64,000 nt of DNA from Perilla frutescens (GCA_026008535.1 BRKX01000014.1:54051006-54115005), one strand, 5' to 3'. Numbered from the stretch's first letter, positions 48,227 to 59,472 are shown. Made by a program: numbers and translations. The notes: generated from the sequence alone by a model not told the origin.

Positions 48227-48357
48227 TTTTGCGCATTTAGGGTTTTCTGCGCATCAAATAAGGAATAAATGGCAAAATATTATAGCTCAGAAGAATTGAC
48301 CCACCAACATGGAGGTTTGATTGCGGTACAAACAAGTCAACTCCATTAATGACTACG
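48227..48357 (+). pseudogene. Unidentified coding family, copy B (middle part)
   Basis: It continues the copy A frame (FAHLGFSAHQIRNKWQNIIA) with two in-frame TGA codons and runs into the solo LTR at ACTACG|TGTAACG. Copy A has Trp and Arg codons at the two stop positions. Confidence 0.5.
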
Positions 48358-48498
48358 TGTAACGCCCCAATTTCACTTTTAATAGAAAAATGCACGTTAT
48401 CCATACTTTTCATTAATAAAATACTTTTCTTGAAATACAGTGGAAGTTTATATCATAAATTGACATTTATTACATAAAATAAAGTAAAAAAATTTTAG

Positions 48499-48895
48499 GC
48501 AATGTTTGGTAGCCTAAATAAAGGCATATTAGTAAAGCTATCCAGCAAGAACCGTGTGTTTGGTAGCCATTACTCGTTCACGCGAGGCCCGGGGTGTAAT
48601 TTACTGATTCGGCTGGACAATGTATCCGACACCCCCCTCGATTACAGTATCTGGCGTAGCAATCTTAGTATATATGCCTTTATCTAGGCTACCAAACATT
48701 GCCTAAACTAATTTACTCATTCCAGAAGTTAGTTTACCAAATAAAACAATGTACCAAACAGATGTGTGAAATAATCTTAGTATATTTATCTTAATAACCA
48801 AACACACAATTAAAATAGCTAATACGTAATTATCTTTCAGAGCAATCCAGATTTTATTAATGTGGGTATATCCGTACCAGTATACCAAACATTGC
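48499..48895. mobile_element. Harbinger/Tourist-like MITE (nested pair) inside the solo LTR
   Basis: It starts GGCAATGTTTGGTAGCC and ends GTATACCAAACATTGCC, with TTA directly outside both ends. An additional internal end GGCTACCAAACATTGCC at about 48687-48704 pairs almost perfectly with the left end (AATAAAGGCATAT versus ATATGCCTTTAT). One element therefore appears to sit within or beside another of the same family. TTA duplications suit PIF/Harbinger. Confidence 0.7.
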
Positions 48896-49078
48896 CTTAA
48901 TCTTTAATCATGCTTGACCACTTGACCATCATCATCACATCTTCCCGCTACGCATCATCCGAGACAACACCTAAGTAGTTTTTGGGCTAACTCAGTGGGG
49001 AGTATCAAATTATCCAAACTATATATCAAACAGAATAATATGTGAATAGTAAAGGTGTTCAGTCCGTAGACCAACCAT

Positions 49079-49170
49079 GTAGCCCGGAGGCTCTGCGTGA
49101 TAGCTCGAAAGCTCTGCGTGATAGCCCGTAGGCTCTGCGTGTATAGCCCGAAGGCTCTTGCTATGCTGTG
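49079..49170. repeat. Four-unit tandem repeat TAGCCCGnAGGCTCTGCGTGA
   Basis: Four units of about 22-24 bases each contain TAG(C/T)(C/T)CG, AGGCTCT or AAGCTCT, and the first three a TGCGTG. AGCCCG and GGCTCT words can form small stem-loops. Confidence 0.85.
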
Positions 49171-49235
49171 ACATCACATATATTTAATAAAATATATAAA
49201 GAGGATAATATTGACAAATTCAACGTAAAACCCCA

Positions 49236-49260
49236 CCTTGACCTTGACCTTGACCTTGAT
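49236..49260. repeat. CCTTGA hexamer repeat
   Basis: Four consecutive CCTTGA copies inside the LTR. Confidence 0.85.
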
Positions 49261-49532
49261 ATTAACCGATTAAGTCTTGCGCGCCCTATAATTAATTATC
49301 TTAAATTAATATATGTGTAACATGATGTTATTAAACTATGCATGAATTCAAACTATGATGCATGCTTTAAAACAATAATCATATATATATATATGACAAA
49401 ATAATGCACAAGACTAATATATAATGCATGCATAAAATCCTAACCCATTATTAATGTGAATGCATGATTTTTCCCAAAAGAACCATAATCATTTAATTAA
49501 TAAGCTAATCCACACATAGAACTAATTATGCA

Positions 49533-49587
<55 letters not shown>

Positions 49588-50634
49588 GACATTATGATTT
49601 TGTAAAAGAAAACTATGTACTATGCATGCTTAATGGATCAACTTCTCGGCCCACATACCCCTCAATTAACCCAAGCCCACTTAAAAAAAAAAATTCTTGC
49701 TATCAAACTTCCACACCAAGCAATAAACCGCCGACTCACACTCTCTCTACAGCAGCTTTATAACATCAACGTTCATCAACAAAAACTCGAAACACAGTCC
49801 TGCAAAATAACTAAGAACCACGGTAGCAGCCTTCCACCGAGATCCCATCATATCTCCGTCTCTGGACATCACAACATCGATTCGTCATCAACGACGACGC
49901 AAATAATAGAGCTTTATGCCGACGCCACCTCGTCGTCGATCCCCGATGACTCACCACAATACACTCTCCGACACCCTCTAAATGCTATGTTATGCAAACC
50001 CATGCGTGAGAGAAAAGAAAAGACAGAAAGAATTTTACCCAGATTGAACTACGATGAGAACTCAAACTCCCGGTCTCTCTCTTTGGTTCGGATCTTTGAC
50101 GTGAGGGAAAATAGAGGTAGTGAGGATCTTCATTTATACAAGTTGTTTTAGGGCTAGAGGCGTGGGAATGAGAGAAGATCACATACTTATCCTATTAGTT
50201 GTTTAAGAAGGAGATGATAAGATTTACAGAGTTTGTACTATCACAAACTCCCTACTTGCGTTTTCGTGGGAAAGAAGAAAAAGAAGGGGAAAAGAAGAGA
50301 AATAAATCAATTGGTCTTCTTACTTTTGGGCTTAAAGAATTGGGCTCAAAGGAACTTATTTGGGCTTGAAAGACTTGGGCTTCAATTAACTAAAATGGGC
50401 TGAAAAAATAAAATAAAATGCAACATATTGACACTCCAATTAACATTAAATGCATGCTCATGATATGGAATAACCATGTTATAAAAATAAATTCATTCTT
50501 CCTTATTTATTGAACTTACTATGTGCAATTTACTAGACTTAAGCAATTAACATCACACATAAATAAATAAAATAAATATAATATTTCATGAAAAAAATGT
50601 AGTAATTTAAATATTAGAAAATCGGGTAGCTACA

Positions 50635-51187
50635 CTATGTATTAGCCGGTAATCTTGTCGTTAGTGCTCAGAGTAATTTGAATGGTGCACAACATTTCTT
50701 TCTAGCTAGACATATTAGTATTCAATGGGCACAAGATTTGTTAGCTGAAGTAGTAGAATATGAAGGTAGAGCGAATGTTGTGGTTCTCAGCAATAGAGAC
50801 AAGTGTAATCGTACAATGCAATATATGGCAAGCATCAACCATCTGAATGACCTGCAAGCCAATCAGGTGCACACGCAAGTTGGGGCATTTGAGATTATGG
50901 CAGCCGTACAAGACGCTAATGTGAGTGTTGTTGATTATCAAGCTGCATCTACAACTCATACTGTAGCACATGATCGTCTGACTCGGTACAAGAAATGAGC
51001 GAATTATTTAGAAGCGACATTAAATAGGGAAGCGATCGATGCACGGATGAGAGTACACCATGTTATCAATCTGAATGTTCTGATCATATAGGTAATCTGC
51101 CTTTTATGATAAACTTTTTATAATTAGATGACAATCTTTTTTATGTGGATAAAGAGTTTTAATACATTTAATTTTGGATTGAATTAA
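50635..51187 (+). pseudogene. Unidentified coding family, copy B (3' part)
   Basis: It resumes at YVLAGNLVVSAQSNLNGAQH right after the solo LTR and stays open to TGA at 50996-50998 (DRLTRYKK then stop). Copy A continues another 15 or so codons. Beyond that the DNA still matches R-A to about 51187. Most differences from copy A are C/G to T/A. Confidence 0.5.
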
Positions 51188-52439
51188 TGTTATTCTTAAG
51201 ATGACTATATATTTACCCTTTTTCTGTTTGAAATTTGAACTTATGTAAGCAGGTGATTGTCAGTAAGGTTCTACAACTAACACTCATAATGGCTAATCAG
51301 TATTCTTTGGTGATTTGAGAATTTGTACTAAGAGTTTCTGATTTTTGTTAACTCGTAATGGCTAATTAGCATTTTCTTCTCATCTGCGATTACTTCTTCT
51401 TTTTCAACCTTCTCTTCTTCTTCCTATTCTTGTCTCAAAACTTATTCTACTTCTTTATCTTTTAGGGGTTTTGGGATTTTGCTTTTATTTCTCTTTCTCT
51501 AGAGCTTCTTCTTCATGGAGTCCATTGCACCTACTGTTCAGTATCAAATGCAGAGTTAAGAATTTAATATCTGTAGACATCATTGTTACTTTATGTCAAT
51601 CAGATTATATTTTTTCATACATTAGTGGACAATATTGGCTGAAAACACGTGGTGTTTATTAAAAGGAACAATTTCCCTCCAATTTGGGGGAGGGGGGTTG
51701 AGTGGGAGTTATAAAGCATCAGGTGGTTTTTTACTTTTTATATCGACAATACTCATTCAAATCAACTGTGTAAAAGCTCGACAAATCGGTAAAGAACTAT
51801 CCAGCACAAAGCATAAGCAAACAACAAGCATGCCACATTGTGATCCTTATTATCAACAATACAAATTATTCTTTTACGAAACAATAAACAACAAGAGGAA
51901 CCGCCAACATTCAACCCCCAACCATTTTCATAATAAGAAAAAGAACAAAAATAAAACATAAAATAATACCAGAATCATATCAAATTTTTTTTTTAAAATC
52001 AGAGATGTATCAATCATCAAGAGAACTATCATCATTCTTAATAAACATCTTCACAATAGTAAAGGCTTGTCCAACAAAAATAGCTTCAAGTCCTCTAGCC
52101 AGGTGATGAGCAACTAAATTGCAAAGCATTGGATGCCAACACAAACTCCATCACAATTAACTTGACTGAAAACCAACTCCTGACTCCAATAAAGTGTATC
52201 GTAAAAAATACTTTGCCTCAAGAATACGATAGCTAGCTCAAGGAGGTATGATTATGTAATATAGTTTTATGAATTGATATTATGTTTTTTCAACCCACTG
52301 TCGTTGGTAAATTTGACTACAATTTAGCTAAATATTTTGAATCTCGTACGTGTAGAAACAATATATATTTTGAAACACTAAATATATATTTTTTTGACAA
52401 ATGTTGCAGATTCAGAGAAAGAGGAAAGAGAAGGAGAAG
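51188..52439. other. Gene-free region between R-B and X2
   Basis: There is a CT-rich stretch (51370-51520) and AT-rich DNA. The tail near 52300-52385 resembles 45795-45875. No coding feature supported. Confidence 0.45.
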
Positions 52440-53118
52440 TGACGGCAGTGAGGCTTGTGCCGCTGTGCGAGGGGAAGAGGAAGGGGAAGGGGGGGATCGA
52501 GTCGGCACAACAACAATCGAGTATGAGAAGGGGAGAGGCCGGTGGGTGGGGGAAAGAAGGGGAATTAGGGTTAGGGTTCTGGTCATGTCAGATAGTGAAA
52601 ATTATTTTGGATCGAAAATTTATATTTTTTAGTTTGTGACTAAAAAATTGTATTTTTCATCTAAAGTGGTTAAAAAAAGAGTTGGCTATTTTCTAATTGA
52701 GCCTTAAAATTTATAGTTTCTAGAACAAGATATTCAAAATCATAAGTCAATTTTCAAATTGAAGTAAAATGAAGTGTATCATGTCTTATGGAATGACTTA
52801 TTTGGTAGATGATGACCTCACATTATTGAAATGTCATAAATTCAAATCTAGTGAATATTATATGATTAAGATTTCAAAAGTTGTATTTGTGTTAGTGTAT
52901 TTTTTACAATAAAAGTATGAAATACATGGCCCGGCTAGTTGTGAGTGATATATATATAGATTGAGATCGAATGTCTTGAATTCAAATTCTACCAACACCA
53001 TTTACTGTTAGGTATTTCCAAATTGAGTTTAACTCTTCTATTTGATTTGCAGACTATTACTCTAGAATGAAATTTACTCAATATACACCCTCAACTGGAG
53101 ATTATGGATTACCATCAT

Positions 53119-53433
53119 TAGAGCTGTCAAAACCGGCCCGGCCCGACCCAGCCCGATTTTAGACTTGGCTGGGCTGTAATTTTATAGGCCCAAATTGATT
53201 TCGGGCCGAGCCGGGCCGACCCGAATTTTTTTTTGGCCCAAGTGGGTCGGGCCGGCCCAGAGAAAAAACTGAATTTTAGCCTTAGGCCCGCCGGCGGCCC
53301 GACCCAGCCCGAATTTTGGGCAGGGCTGGGCCCATAATTTTTAGGCCCAAAATATTTCGGCCCGGACCGACCCGATTTTTTATTTTGGCCCGTGGGCTCG
53401 GGCCGGGCCGGCCCGACTGTTTTGACAGCTATA
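53119..53433. mobile_element. hAT-type MITE, GC-rich, with 8-bp TSD ACCATCAT
   Basis: The ends TAGAGCTGTCAAAAC and GTTTTGACAGCTATA are inverted. ACCATCAT flanks both sides (53111-53118 and 53434-53441). The interior consists of GGCCCGACCCAGCCCG-type words and their inverted partners, so the whole element can fold back. Confidence 0.8.
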
Positions 53434-53680
53434 ACCATCATTGTTAAAAAAAACATTAAATACTTTTTAGCACCTACTCTGATTTATCTCCCCCAATGGC
53501 ACATTTTTTATTTCAAAAGTTAAATGCTATAATTTAATGCACACATATATATTATATGATTTAGTTACATGGTCAATTGATCCAACATATATTATTTATC
53601 ATACTTTCATAACCGTCCCTGGGTACCGGTTTGAACACACCTGAACTAGCTACATGGACCAATCGAACGCATCCAGGATC

Positions 53681-53940
53681 GGCTCTGATACCATTTGTAA
53701 TGTCCCATGCTCACGAGGGTCGGTCCCATTAACAAAATGATGGCACAACGGGTTACACTAGTGACTACTTGATATCCGTCCTCCCATTGCCAAAAAATAG
53801 TTAACCCAAATTATTGGAGAGTCGATCATTAAACCCACATATATACTGATCATACATTCACTCTTTCACCGATGTGGGGACATCATAAATACATACACAT
53901 GAAATGAGAAAATAAGTTGAGACATCCCAATTTTTGACCA
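53681..53940 (-). mobile_element. LTR-retrotransposon fragment with tRNA-Met primer-binding site
   Basis: On the minus strand an LTR-like stretch ends ...TGGGACATTACA and is followed within two bases by TGGTATCAGAGCC (about 53682-53694), the initiator-Met tRNA primer-binding site used by many plant retrotransposons. A short non-coding internal stretch follows. The LTR 5' end is probably near 53930 (TGTCTCAACTT) but is not certain. Confidence 0.6.
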
Positions 53941-55349
53941 AAAACATATCGACTCATATTTGGTCACGTGACGTGTGGGGTAATGCTAGAGTTTTTTATG
54001 CTTTTTTTGAATTCTATTTTAATTAGTCTATTAATCGATTTTTTATATCCTTTTTTTAGGCGAATAATTCCGGATTGCAAAATCTTGATGATATATGTTT
54101 TCAATAAATATTGGTTTAAACTTCTAATGAAATTTTCTTTATTTGAGATTAGATAATAGTGGATTAAAATATTATCATATTTTACACTGCTAGATAATAC
54201 ATAAAATCATAATTCTTATTGTTTAATATATAATCTTCTTGGGAAAGATTAGTACAAGGTTTTGTTTGTATAGTTGTGAGGATTTTTTAAATTTTTTATA
54301 CGATTCAATTTAAGACTAATTGCTAATTTGTACATTTAATTATAATGTTGCTTATTTATTGTATACATGAAGTGTTTATTTTTCGAAGTTTGAATTACTT
54401 AAGTATTTTTATGGAACAGTATATATTTGGTTATGTACTAATTTAGAGGAGCATATTCTTAATTCTATGTTCTTTTTAAATGGACATGATAGGATGAGAT
54501 TGGATGTGACTGTTCATTTATACGCGAAACTTCGGCCTAATTTTTAGAATTTTGATTGCTAGATACTTAAATTATGTTAGATCATATCGAAATAAATAAT
54601 TATTATAGTTATTAGATTTATATTATAATGAGCTTCAAGTATGTAAGAGCACGTAATTGAATATTTTTATGTTATCTTTTTATCTAATAAATTATTTGTA
54701 CAAAACGTTTCAAATTCTTTAATGTTACATTTTTCTTTAATATATAGTTAAAGAGCATATGTATATTTTACATACACATAAAAAAGATCAATGTTTGATT
54801 TCACACTACGCATAGATCAAATAATATAATCCAATACATTCATACATGATGTAAAGAGACGTAAAATGATATAAGATGTTGAAGATGGAGTTTGAGGTAC
54901 TCTATAAATAAAAGAGATGGTGGCGAAACATTAATCAAATTAATTGTGGCGTTGCTCAAGTCGTGACAACTCTCCATCGATGATGTCCTACATATCCACT
55001 CCAATTCACGTAGTTAGGAGAATCACGAAGATGTATATATGATAATTTTCATATGTGTTTTAATGTGTTGTATCATTATCTTCTTAATTTTTCTCATGTG
55101 CCTAAAATTATATAGGATTTCAATCATGTTTTATAATGAATTTCAGGTGAACCAATTATGCTATTTATTTTATTAGGCACAATAAATGTAAAGTGTAAAA
55201 AATTTCATGGATATGGGTTGTTTGCTAATAAAATAACAAACAAACTCGAATATTTTGCATGCACTTTATAACTAATTTTATTAAGTATGTTAATGTTATT
55301 TAATTATTTTATTTGTACAAACTATTTTATATTTATATTTCTCTTGCAG

Positions 55350-55382
55350 TCTCACCGTGCATCGCATTAGATGTAATACTAG
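55350..55382 (+). mobile_element. Helitron-like 3' end in X2
   Basis: CTCACCGTGCATCGCATTAG followed by ATGTAATACTAG|T resembles the hairpin plus CTAG terminus of plant Helitrons. Directly after CTAG the sequence resumes alignment with X1 (TTATAATAAT(G/A)GG), so this is an insertion border. The 5' TC end lies somewhere after 53442 and was not identified. Confidence 0.5.
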
Positions 55383-55860
55383 TTATAATAATGGGTTAAA
55401 ATTATCAAATATTAGTCAGATGAAATGGAGAGTAATTGATTTGGGTTGAATGAAGATTTATAATCAATTATTGGAAAATTCCTAAACAAGAATATCAATT
55501 ACATTAGTTGGGCTATTGATTCGGTAATTGACAGCCCAAATTTAGTTAATGGGCCAATTTAAATAAAGTTCTCAAAATTCTAAAAGTTATCTAAATAATT
55601 TTGCATCTCATATAGAATACTAGTATGGGACGAAATCCATTAGCGCCTTTGTTATATATTATATATATGTTCCATTATTTGAGTTTTCAAAAATAATTCC
55701 ATTCATATATATATATAGTGTATTTTTATAAGAAAGTAATAAATACTCCACTATCAAAAAAAAAAAAGTGAACTCTAGTCATGCAACACTTTATAAATTA
55801 TATGACACTATCACATCTTCGGGTGAACGTTCACGTGTCCACAAGAGGGGTGGTGACCAT

Positions 55861-56438
55861 TTCTATTAGAGATTGTTTATGGTGGCAAAATTATCTAATT
55901 TGATATTGGAACAAATATAATGATATATAATAAGGGTTTGTTTACTTTAAGTATATACAATTTGAAGGATAGATAGTTTAATAGATATATTGATGAATAA
56001 ATCATATCCCACCTCTTTAGGAGGGATACATATCACATAAACAAGCACTCAATGCTTATTTATCACGACCTTGAGTTATCCCCCATTTTCATATCATACA
56101 AAATAAACATGGGATAATTTATTAATCAACCATTATCCATCAAAGTAAACAAGGTCTAAGTGAATTAGTGAATTTCATATGTATGCAGTATAGTATAATA
56201 AACAAAGGAAACTCCTACTTAATTAGAAGACAAAATATACATTTTACTCGTAAGAAATAATTCAATAATTTAATTTGTTTAGAATTAGTTAGTTGAGAAA
56301 ACAAATTTGAATTTTATTTTTATTTTTATATATAATTAACATGTAGATATGCAATGAGAATTAAAACACACTGAAGCAACTTTAAATTTGTGTTTTAGCA
56401 GAAGACAAAGTCAAATATGTTAATGTTATTATTATTAC

Positions 56439-56487
<49 letters not shown>

Positions 56488-56918
56488 GATTCAAATTCTT
56501 TCTCAGCTTAATTTTATTTCTCACACAAATAAATAGTGGAAATATATAAAACTAGCCAGTTGAATTTTAAGAAAATTTAATCTAGCCACTAACTTTTAAA
56601 TATATTTATTTTAGTTAGAATGACAATTTTGCCCCTGCGTGTTGCGCGCATTGCTAGCACGCAGTGTCCAGCGCGTAGAGGGGCATTTTCGTCCAAAGTG
56701 GCTAAAATAAGTGTGTTTTAAAGTTAATGGCTAAAATAAATCTTTTAAAAGTTCGGGTAGTTAAAATAGTTTTTGCCTTTAGATAAATACATCAAACTAA
56801 AAGTTAATACATATAAGATCCACAACTTTATTTCAAACAAATAAGAACTTTCAATGTGTGTGTGTATATATCTATATATATAATATATATTCATAAATAA
56901 AGCCATCAAATTAAACAA
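55861..56918. other. Gene-free region downstream of the second DUF538 gene
   Basis: It contains an (ATT)n microsatellite (56428-56487) and a fold-back element at 56548-56778. Otherwise AT-rich. Confidence 0.55.
56548..56778. mobile_element. Short fold-back MITE-like element
   Basis: AAAACTAGCC...TTTAAATATATTTATTTTAG...TTTTGCCCCTGCG on the left is matched, inverted, by CGTAGAGGGGCATTTTCG...AAAATAAATCTTTTAAAAG...AAAATAGTTTTTGCC on the right. The centre is a GC-rich palindromic area (GTTGCGCGCATTGCTAGCACGC). The family is unassigned. Confidence 0.6.
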
Positions 56919-57440
56919 CTAACTTCCGGCGCCGGCGGAGCGATCCTTACTCGGATCTCCGGCGACACCATGACCACAGTCAAACCCACAGCCGCATTGC
57001 GGGATGTTAAAGAAATAGTAAGCCGGGAGGTCCACCGCCGTGCGGCCGGCGGTGAACTCAATTTCTTCACCGTCTTCAATCATGTCGACTTCCCTTATAT
57101 CAATCCAGAAACCGAATATATTCACCTGCACGCCGTGAAGGTTCTTGATCTCCTCCTCCCCGATCACGCCGGAGATTTGGGTCTTGATCTGGATGTTGTA
57201 GTTGTACGCCGTGAACCGGCACGGCGTGTCCATGTGCACCGTGAACTGGCCGGAGTTAGGGTTCAGCTCGAAGCCGGTGACCACGTCCTTCGGAATCAGC
57301 CCCGGCGGGAACCCGTAGAATTTGAGGACTTCGTAGATGCTCTGCGTGGCGGTGGCGGCCGGAGGAGCGGAGTGGAGGGCGGTGGAGACGGCGGCGAGGA
57401 GGAGGAGGAGAAGGAACAAGGTGGGAGGCATGGCTTGCAT
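56919..57440 (-). CDS. DUF538 family secreted protein (second copy)
   Basis: Single-exon gene of 173 residues starting at ATG 57440; a second in-frame ATG is three codons downstream. A signal peptide is clear (about residues 5-24, PTLFLLLLLLAAVSTA). The DUF538 domain has IYEVLKFYGFPPGLIPKDVV, GFELNPNSGQFTVHM, PCRFTAYNYNIQIKTQISGVI and VNIFGFWIDIREV. The C-terminal CGCGFDC is followed by a short Gly/Asp/Ser tail. It resembles the first copy across the domain (roughly half the residues), so the pair is an old duplication; the X and R duplications between them are much younger. GC-rich coding region. Function as for the family, unsettled. Confidence 0.9.
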   Translation of the reverse strand: MQAMPPTLFLLLLLLAAVSTALHSAPPAATATQSIYEVLKFYGFPPGLIPKDVVTGFELNPNSGQFTVHMDTPCRFTAYNYNIQIKTQISGVIGEEEIKNLHGVQVNIFGFWIDIREVDMIEDGEEIEFTAGRTAVDLPAYYFFNIPQCGCGFDCGHGVAGDPSKDRSAGAGS

Positions 57441-58136
57441 GTGGAGGAGTTTGGTGATTGGATATTGTGTTTTTTTGCGAGCACGAAATGTTGTGTTTCA
57501 AAATAGTATTATTAATAAAAGGGTTAATTGAAACTTTTAATATTTTTACAATCCTAATATCTCAAATATCAATTCGATTTTTTATGGAGATGAAACTGAT
57601 GGGAAATATGTTGTATATAGCTAGTGAATTTATATAACAACGTCATTTAGGTGGCCGAAAATAGCAGTACACGTGATATATAAATCAGACACGTATGATG
57701 GATCTGGCGGATTAATATTGGAGATGCTACAATTGTAAAAATATTAAATGTTGTGATATGAATTGTGAATTTTAAAGGTTTAAAAGTTATTCGAAAATTA
57801 CAAAATGTTGCAACTGTTCTGTTAAATTCTGCAATTAGCCTTTTTTTTTCGTTTTAGTATGTGTGTGTTGCGTGTGTGGGACGAGATTGTTAGTGTGCAT
57901 GTAATGTGTACTGATATATAGTGTTGGAATAGACGATGAAAACATAACAATAGCGTTGCACGAGAGAGGTTCTAGTTGTGATTTTTTTGGATCATTAAGC
58001 TAAGTATACGAGTTTTGTATAACTAATTAAGTTGGAGGGAAAATGGCATGTTTTGAGGTGCATTGTTTTGGATGATAGGTGAGTAGTTGTTGCATGTGGG
58101 ATTTCGTTTGCGTCATTAGCTTTTTTTTTTTTTGGA
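57441..58136. other. Upstream region of the second DUF538 gene
   Basis: No further gene. AT-rich DNA with a T-run before the next element. Confidence 0.45.
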
Positions 58137-59472
58137 GTTGCTATTTGCACCACAAATACTACCTCCGTTTCATAATGTTTGTTGTTTAAGATTTTTTTTT
58201 TTTAATTTCAAAATATTTGTTGTTTTATATAATTTGACATCCTCTCTCCCAATTTTAACCCTTTCAAATCCTACAAGATTTTTTGATTCTAACTTACCTA
58301 TAATATATGAAGAGAGAAAAATATATGGAGAGAGAAAATATTGTTTTTTTTTTAGGAAAATATAGATGAATTAGATTTTATGGCATATATAAGGGATGGG
58401 TATATTTGTCCACAAAATTAATTCTTAATTCCAGATAAAAAAAACAAAACAACAAACATTATGAAACGGAGGTAAGTATTACTCTTTGCACTTTTTCTAT
58501 TTTATGCACTTCAATTTTTACTTTTTACATCACATCATATTATTTATCTACCCCCACTTAAAAATAATAATTCTAACTTCATTAAAAAAGAAAAAAAAGA
58601 AAAAAGAAAACAAGAAATGCATAATCATCTTCTTCCTCATTCTTCTTCCACAACTTGCGGCAGCCACTACCCCAACCTCCCTAACTCTATCTTTTCTACT
58701 TCTAATCTTGAATCAAGTTAATCAATATATGCTAGAAAATCATATTGACAATATTGAAACTATTCAGATTGAAAAATAGAAGGAAAAAAATCGAGAAGAT
58801 CGACGCAGCAACAGAGAACCATCCAAAAAAATTCGAGCAGCTCGAACTGCGTTTTTCAAACTTACCCCTCTTCTTCGAAATTTATTTACTGAGCATATTG
58901 AATAGATTTGAAAACTTGTTTTGGAACATAATCGATAAGTTCGAAGCATTCTCTTGTTCGAATAATTTTCTCCTTTTCGAAAAATATTTTTCGAATATTT
59001 CTCTCATTTTCAAAGAATGTTTTTCGAACACGGTTGTTGATTGTTGATTAATGGTAGTGGCGACGGGTTTCTGGTGGTAGTGGTGGCCGATGGTGGTGGT
59101 GACGGCGAGGCCGTAGGGATGGGTGAAGAGAGAGATAGATGAGGGAGGAAGAGAGAGATAGATGAGGGAGGAATTGATGGGGATGGATGAGAGAGGATGG
59201 TACAGTCACCGGCGGTGGTGGTGGTCGGCCGACCGGCCGGCGGTCTGCAATATGCAGATGGGGCACTGAGAATGGCAGGGGAAGTGACGGCAAAGGGGTG
59301 GGTTTTTTCTTTTATTTTTTATTTACTTTTTATTTGTAGTACAATGAGTAATATATGTAGTGCAAAAAAATAAAATAAAGGACATTTATGTAACTTCAAA
59401 ATTATTTCATTTTTATTTATTTTCATTTGTGGTGCAAAGAGTAAATTTTGTAGTGCAAATAGCATCATCCTT
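58137..59472. mobile_element. TIR element (about 1.3 kb) with nested Stowaway-like MITE
   Basis: TTGCTATTTGCACCACAAATAC at the left is matched, inverted, by GTAGTGCAAATAGCATC at the right, and GTATTACTCTTTGCAC by GTGCAAAGAGTAAATT further in. Both borders touch T-rich runs. The Stowaway element 58159-58476 sits just inside the left end. The right half includes a GGTGGT-rich stretch (59048-59290). No coding gene is accepted. Confidence 0.55.
58159..58476. mobile_element. Stowaway-like MITE, family A, near-perfect TIRs
   Basis: CTACCTCCGTTTCATAATGTTTGTTGTTT and its complement AAACAACAAACATTATGAAACGGAGGTAAG form the ends, with TA at both borders (58157-58158 and 58477-58478). The nearly identical ends suggest relatively recent insertion. 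Confidence 0.85.

Larger units (their letters stand above)
48358..50634. mobile_element. Solo LTR, 2.3 kb, inserted in R-B
   Basis: It starts TGTAACGCCCC and ends CGGGTAGCTACA. The flanks CTACG (48353-48357) and CTATG (50635-50639) are a 5-bp duplication differing by one C/T. R-A has the uninterrupted site GACTATGTATTAGCC. No internal retroelement genes or primer-binding site are seen. It contains a MITE, a four-unit GC-rich repeat, a CCTTGA repeat and an (AT)n tract (49530-49584). The frame at 49615-50151 is not gene-like. Confidence 0.85.
52440..55860. repeat. Segmental duplicate X2 (partner X1)
   Basis: It aligns with X1 over 52440-53110 and 55383-55840. The intervening 53111-55382 is specific to X2 and includes a hAT MITE, an LTR-retrotransposon fragment and a Helitron-like end. 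Confidence 0.85.

Noticed and set aside
49615..50151. 178-codon plus-strand frame inside the second solo LTR
   Set aside because: No domain, low-complexity Ser/His/Thr composition, entirely within LTR sequence with no homologue recognised.
56970..57506. 178-codon plus-strand frame opposite the second DUF538 gene
   Set aside because: Antisense shadow of a clearly conserved, signal-peptide-bearing minus-strand gene.
58486..59293. Frames on both strands around the GGTGGT-rich part of the 58.1-59.5 kb element
   Set aside because: Low-complexity (Pro/His/Ser or Leu/Phe) frames inside a TIR element; no protein family seen.
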